Below, piece after piece: positions 60,488-64,000 of a DNA stretch of 64,000 nucleotides. The notes under the pieces were generated by a model. It was not told the origin of the DNA. It was given only the letters and a program-made list of their open reading frames with translations, and did not search any database. The DNA lies in the NCBI RefSeq assembly GCF_024758505.1, contig NZ_CP077970.1, positions 7,688,001-7,752,000 on the forward strand, given 5' to 3'. This DNA is from Bradyrhizobium arachidis. GTDB taxonomy: Bacteria; Pseudomonadota; Alphaproteobacteria; Rhizobiales; Xanthobacteraceae. Every line of letters begins with the position of its first letter. Within the stretch, counting starts at the first letter, position 1. Made by a program: the position numbers and the translations under genes.

Positions 60488-61528
60488 TTGATCAAGCCGT
60501 GGATTTTTGAGTTCATGCAGGCCCCGACTCCGAGCGATGAGGAGGCCCTGCCCGGCACTGTGAACACCGCATTCAACGAAGGTTACGCATTTTGGCTCGA
60601 AGCCGAACGGCTGGGGTTCGAAGGAATATTCTTCAGCGAGCATCACTTCGGCCATTCACTAAGCCCCTCCCCCAATCTCTTGATCGCAGCTCTCTCTCGA
60701 CACACCACCCGGCTGCGCCTGGGAACGATGGGAATCGTCGTGCCTTTCTACGAGCCGTGGCGCGTCATCGAAGAACTGACGATGCTCGACCACCTGACCA
60801 ATGGACGCCTCGAGATCGGCTTTGCAGCCGGCGTGCCCCAGGAATTGCAGCGGATAGGTTTGGGAATGGAGGAGGCCCGCGAACGGTTCAACGAGGCTCT
60901 GGAATTTCTCGATGCTGCCCTGATGAACCCCGTCGTCAGCCACAGCGGAAAAAATTGGAAGCTCAACAACCTCAACCTGATGCCGGGTGTCTTCCTGCAG
61001 CCCGCGCCGCCGAAATGGACGACTGTCGTCAGCACCGGGTCTGCACAGAAATCAGCTCACAGGCGATCCAAGATTTGCACCGGCTTCGAATCCGTCGCTC
61101 GCATATCGGAGATCTTCGACGTGTATCGAGGTGAATGTAACCGACTTGGACTGCCGTCGGGTCCCGATCAGCTCGCAATCCGGCGCAATGTCTCCATTTC
61201 ACGTGATGCGGCGGAGGCCCGAGAAGAAGCCCGGGCCGCGAAGGCAGCCACTCTGAAGATTGTGGCTGGCGATCCCCGCGTCGTTGACCGCGCGTCGTCG
61301 ACGCTCGATGCACCGAAAGCCGGGGCCGGATTTTCATTGCACGACGATGACTATGTCGCGGGCACGCCGGCGCAAGTGGCCGAACAAGTCATCGATCAAT
61401 GCCGCAAATGCGGTGCAGGCCATTTTCTCGCGATGCTGGGCAGGAGCACGTCGCCGCATCGCCGCGAATCGCTCGCCCTCTTTGGCGAGGAGGTAATTCC
61501 CCAAATGCGCCGCGCGCAGATCGGTTGA
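60488..61528 (+). CDS. LLM class flavin-dependent monooxygenase (luciferase family)
   Basis: 346 residues of the bacterial-luciferase fold, using reduced FMN and O2. Family blocks: GYAFWLEAERLGFEGIFFSEHHFG, SPSPNLLIAALSRHTTRLRLGTMGIVVPFYEPWRVIEELTMLDHLTNGRLEIGFAAG and DDYVAGTPAQVAEQVIDQ. The start is TTG at 60488 with GGGGAG nine bases before it. FMN reductase gene follows 121 bases down, which gives the expected two-component system. Oxidised substrate not evident; alkanals, sulfonates, amides and aromatic-ether types are all known. Confidence 0.9.
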   Translation: MIKPWIFEFMQAPTPSDEEALPGTVNTAFNEGYAFWLEAERLGFEGIFFSEHHFGHSLSPSPNLLIAALSRHTTRLRLGTMGIVVPFYEPWRVIEELTMLDHLTNGRLEIGFAAGVPQELQRIGLGMEEARERFNEALEFLDAALMNPVVSHSGKNWKLNNLNLMPGVFLQPAPPKWTTVVSTGSAQKSAHRRSKICTGFESVARISEIFDVYRGECNRLGLPSGPDQLAIRRNVSISRDAAEAREEARAAKAATLKIVAGDPRVVDRASSTLDAPKAGAGFSLHDDDYVAGTPAQVAEQVIDQCRKCGAGHFLAMLGRSTSPHRRESLALFGEEVIPQMRRAQIG

Positions 61529-61649
61529 TCGACCCGGCCGGTTGAGCACGCATCAATCGGCTCACACGCGACGATACTCCGGCATCTTCGACTGGCATTT
61601 CCGGCAGGCCCGAGGAAGCCGTCGCCACGAGACACAACTTGAGCAGAAG

Positions 61650-62264
61650 ATGATCCACGATAAACCTCTCATTGTCGGAATTGGCGGCACTCTGCGACGC
61701 GGGTCCTCATCCGAACGCGCGCTCGCGGTCAGTCTCAAGGCGGCCGAGGATAAAGGCGCCAGGACAATACTTCTGTCCGGCGCAGAACTTCTTTTGCCGA
61801 TGTATATGCCCGGGCAGCAGCAATCCGACCAGGCTTCACGTCTCCTCGCCGCGCTTCGCGAATGCCACGGCATTATTATCTCGTCGCCTGCCTACCACGG
61901 CTCCATATCAGGCTTGATCAAGAACGCCCTCGACTACGCTGAAGAACTCCGGGCGGATGCGCGCGCTTACCTCGACGGAATTCCGGTGGGCTGCATCGCG
62001 TGCGCTGGCGGGTGGCAGGCAGTGGGGCAGACATTAGCCGCACTGCGAACGATTGCGCACTCGCTCAGGGGCTGGCCCACGCCCCTGGGTGCGATGTTGA
62101 ACACGTCCACAGCCCTGTTTGACGCGGAAGGCAATTGTACCGACATGGCAACCCAGCGTCAGCTCGAGACGGTCGGGCACCAGGTGATCGACTTCGTGCG
62201 CGTGCAAGGGCTTGGCAGACAGAGAGCACCATCCATCCCGGCAGACGCAACGGTCGAGCCATAG
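61650..62264 (+). CDS. NADPH-dependent FMN reductase
   Basis: 204 residues from ATG 61650 (the 36 upstream codons are atypical). Flavodoxin-like fold: IVGIGGTLRRGSSSERALAVSLKAA with the FMN-phosphate loop, then GIIISSPAYHGSISGLIKNALDY with the isoalloxazine loop typical of NADPH:FMN reductases (SsuE/MsuE/WrbA-like). It probably supplies reduced FMN to the luciferase-family monooxygenase upstream. Confidence 0.9.
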   Translation: MIHDKPLIVGIGGTLRRGSSSERALAVSLKAAEDKGARTILLSGAELLLPMYMPGQQQSDQASRLLAALRECHGIIISSPAYHGSISGLIKNALDYAEELRADARAYLDGIPVGCIACAGGWQAVGQTLAALRTIAHSLRGWPTPLGAMLNTSTALFDAEGNCTDMATQRQLETVGHQVIDFVRVQGLGRQRAPSIPADATVEP

Positions 62265-62303
62265 TCGCAGCGTCGGGCAAACGGGATCAGCAAGGAGTTT
62301 GAC

Positions 62304-63083
62304 GTGACATTCGAAACGATGAGACTCGAAATCGACGGCGTCGACACGGTGATAAGGGTCATCGGAGAGGGCCCCGCCGTCCTGGCGCTGCACGGCGCAG
62401 CAACAATCGAGGGGCATGAATGGGCACGAGCCTTGGCCAGCAGGTTTCGGATCTATCTGCCGTTTCATCCCGGCTTCGGCGAAAGTGGGCCCGCGCCGCA
62501 TATCTGCGGGATGCAGGATTTGATTGTTCACAACCTGCGGCTCATCGCGGCACTGGGTCTGGATCGACCGCACCTCGTGGGGCATTCCATGGGCGGTTGG
62601 ATGGCGGCGGAACTTGCCGCCGTCGCCGGTGAACGTTTTGCTCGCCTGGTGCTCAATGCACCTGCCGGGCTCAATCCCCCCGATCATCGCGGCGTCGACC
62701 TCACCAAAGTCGCCCCGCAGGATTTGCCCCAATACCTGGCTCATCGAACGGAAGTCGCAGCCCGATACTTTCCTGGAGGCTCGCTTGCACCTCCGCCAGA
62801 ACAGTTCATTGCGGCTCGCGAAAGGGAAAGCCAGGCGCTGAGCAATATTCGGAAGTCCCACGGCGTGGGACACCCGAATCTGCGCCGATGGCTGAGCCGG
62901 ATACCCAACGAAACTCTGATCTTATGGGGCGACAGGGACAGGGTGGCACTAGCCAGCCAGGCAGAGCTCTGGGCGAGAGAAATCCCGAAAGCACGCGTCC
63001 ATATCGTGCCCGGTGTCGGGCACTTCGCCATGCAGGAAGACCCGAGCTGTATCACGACGATCGGCGATTTCCTCGACGGTTGA
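62304..63083 (+). CDS. Alpha/beta hydrolase
   Basis: 259 residues, GTG start at 62304 after AAGGAG. Nucleophile elbow GHSMGG, oxyanion region LALHGAATIEGHEWARALA, acid in LILWGDRDRVALA and the histidine in VPGVGHFAMQEDP complete a hydrolase triad. Related families include MhpC-type C-C hydrolases and epoxide hydrolases. In the operon it would cleave an ester, lactone or beta-diketone-like product of the monooxygenase. Confidence 0.9.
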   Translation: MTFETMRLEIDGVDTVIRVIGEGPAVLALHGAATIEGHEWARALASRFRIYLPFHPGFGESGPAPHICGMQDLIVHNLRLIAALGLDRPHLVGHSMGGWMAAELAAVAGERFARLVLNAPAGLNPPDHRGVDLTKVAPQDLPQYLAHRTEVAARYFPGGSLAPPPEQFIAARERESQALSNIRKSHGVGHPNLRRWLSRIPNETLILWGDRDRVALASQAELWAREIPKARVHIVPGVGHFAMQEDPSCITTIGDFLDG

Positions 63084-63185
63084 ACGCAAGTTGCTCGAGC
63101 CGCTCTCTTACATGGGAAACGCGAGCCTGCGGACGAGGCGAAAATCCACCACCTTCTTCCAATAACACAACCTGGGGAGACCGAC

Positions 63186-64000
63186 ATGAGGGCCATTGCA
63201 ATCGCGCTCGCTTTCGTCGTGGGCGTTATATCGACATCGCTCGCGCAGACTTGGCCCGCTCATCCGATTCGTCTCGTCGTCAACTTTCCTCCAGGAGGGG
63301 TCGCCGACCTGCTTGCTCGCCTCATAGGTCAGTCCCTCGGCGAAACCTTCGGTCAACCCGTGGTCGTCGAAAACAAGGGCGGGGCAAACGGAAATATCGG
63401 CGGAGACATGGTGGCCCGATCCGGCCCCGATGGCTACACGTTGCTCATGTCGTCAGGCGGCATGGTCGCGATCAATCCGCATCTTTATGCCAGCCTGCCT
63501 TTCGATCCGGTGAAGGATCTTGTTCCCGTCGCGTCCGTCGCGCGCGTCCCCTTCTATCTCGTTATTCGCGCAGACAATCCGGCACAGGATTTCACGGCCT
63601 TTGTCGCCGACCTCAAGGCCAACCCGGGAAAGCGAAACTTCGGGTCGCCAGGGATCGGCAGCTCCCCGCATCTTGCGGGGGAAATGCTCAAGAAGATGAC
63701 CGGCACGGATGCCGTGCATGTGCCTTATCGTGGCGCAGCACCGGCGCTCAACGATCTGCTTGCAGGTCAGATCGATTTCCTGTTCGACCCCGGTATCGCC
63801 ATCGAGCACGTGAAAGCCGGCAGGTTGCGAGCCCTTGCAATCGGGAGCCTGCAACGCTCGCCGCAACTTCCTGACGTACCAACGTTGCAGGAGCTTGGCC
63901 TCGCGGGCTTTGACGCGGACGCTGTCTTCGGCGTCTATGCACCCGCCGGAACCCCGGCCGAAATCATTACTCGCCTGAATTCCGAGATTAACCGGGCGCT
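63186..64000 (+). CDS. Tripartite tricarboxylate transporter substrate-binding protein (TctC/Bug), C-terminus beyond window
   Basis: About 271 residues are visible; the family is usually near 320. Sec signal MRAIAIALAFVVGVISTSLAQ, then the Bug core WPAHPIRLVVNFPPGGVADLLAR, VVVENKGGANGNIGGDMVA, VPYRGAAPALNDLLAGQID and GVYAPAGTPAEIITRLN. It is a periplasmic receptor for an organic acid. ATG at 63186 follows GGGGAGA, 102 bases after the hydrolase stop. TctAB partners, if any, lie outside the window or elsewhere. Confidence 0.92.
   Translation, partial: MRAIAIALAFVVGVISTSLAQTWPAHPIRLVVNFPPGGVADLLARLIGQSLGETFGQPVVVENKGGANGNIGGDMVARSGPDGYTLLMSSGGMVAINPHLYASLPFDPVKDLVPVASVARVPFYLVIRADNPAQDFTAFVADLKANPGKRNFGSPGIGSSPHLAGEMLKKMTGTDAVHVPYRGAAPALNDLLAGQIDFLFDPGIAIEHVKAGRLRALAIGSLQRSPQLPDVPTLQELGLAGFDADAVFGVYAPAGTPAEIITRLNSEINRA

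Overview
The window reads as chromosomal DNA of a Bradyrhizobium-like alphaproteobacterium. The evidence is high GC throughout, dense leftward operons, many solute-binding-protein transporters of four classes (family-5 peptide/opine, TRAP, Liv-type ABC, TctC/Bug), rhizobial-type flagellin genes, a NodD-like LysR regulator, and a Rhizobiales-style palindromic intergenic repeat near 24.4-24.5 kb. The genus assignment is an inference. I found no rRNA, tRNA, CRISPR array, insertion sequence or phage gene.

Layout. 0-11 kb holds mixed metabolic genes: a partial alpha/beta hydrolase, a GlcD/D-lactate-dehydrogenase-type flavoprotein, a secreted tyrosinase fused to a seven-repeat lectin-like propeller, a class III nucleotide cyclase, an orphan Tat-exported binding protein, a HutD-like protein, and a leftward set of molybdoenzyme, MarR regulator and flavin monooxygenase. 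13.8-21 kb is a sugar-acid module: four-carbon acid-sugar kinase, RuBisCO-like protein, VOC protein, TRAP transporter and a divergent LacI regulator. This gene set recalls the 3-oxo-isoapionate branch of D-apiose catabolism. 21-24.3 kb is a divergent second Mfd-like helicase.

24.8-43.4 kb is a large nitrogen-compound uptake and catabolism locus. A leftward run of eleven genes (aldehyde dehydrogenase, class III aminotransferase, SDR, amidohydrolase, CobW-type metallochaperone, Liv ABC transporter, amidase, gamma-glutamyltransferase) is divergent from a rightward run (UPF0261/Tm-1-like protein, HAD hydrolase, second class III aminotransferase). A LuxR-type regulator lies beyond the second run, and a perfect 7-bp-arm palindrome sits in the divergent promoter region.

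43.6-53.6 kb is a flagellar filament, cap and hook module (flgL, flgK, FlgN-like, flgE, flgD, fliS, fliD, fliC) with an ECF sigma factor at its head. As given, flgE carries a frameshift. Divergent from it, 54-58.4 kb encodes a large HAD protein, a possible glycosyltransferase-like protein and a possible formyltransferase-like protein, which may make or modify a flagellin glycan.

59.4-64 kb is the most striking part. A NodD-like LysR gene faces a rightward set (luciferase-family monooxygenase, FMN reductase, alpha/beta hydrolase, TctC-type binding protein running off the window). Between them lies a 49-bp sequence that closely follows the classical nod-box layout, although no nodulation gene is present. 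This looks like a NodD/nod-box-type regulatory circuit attached to a flavin-monooxygenase catabolic operon.
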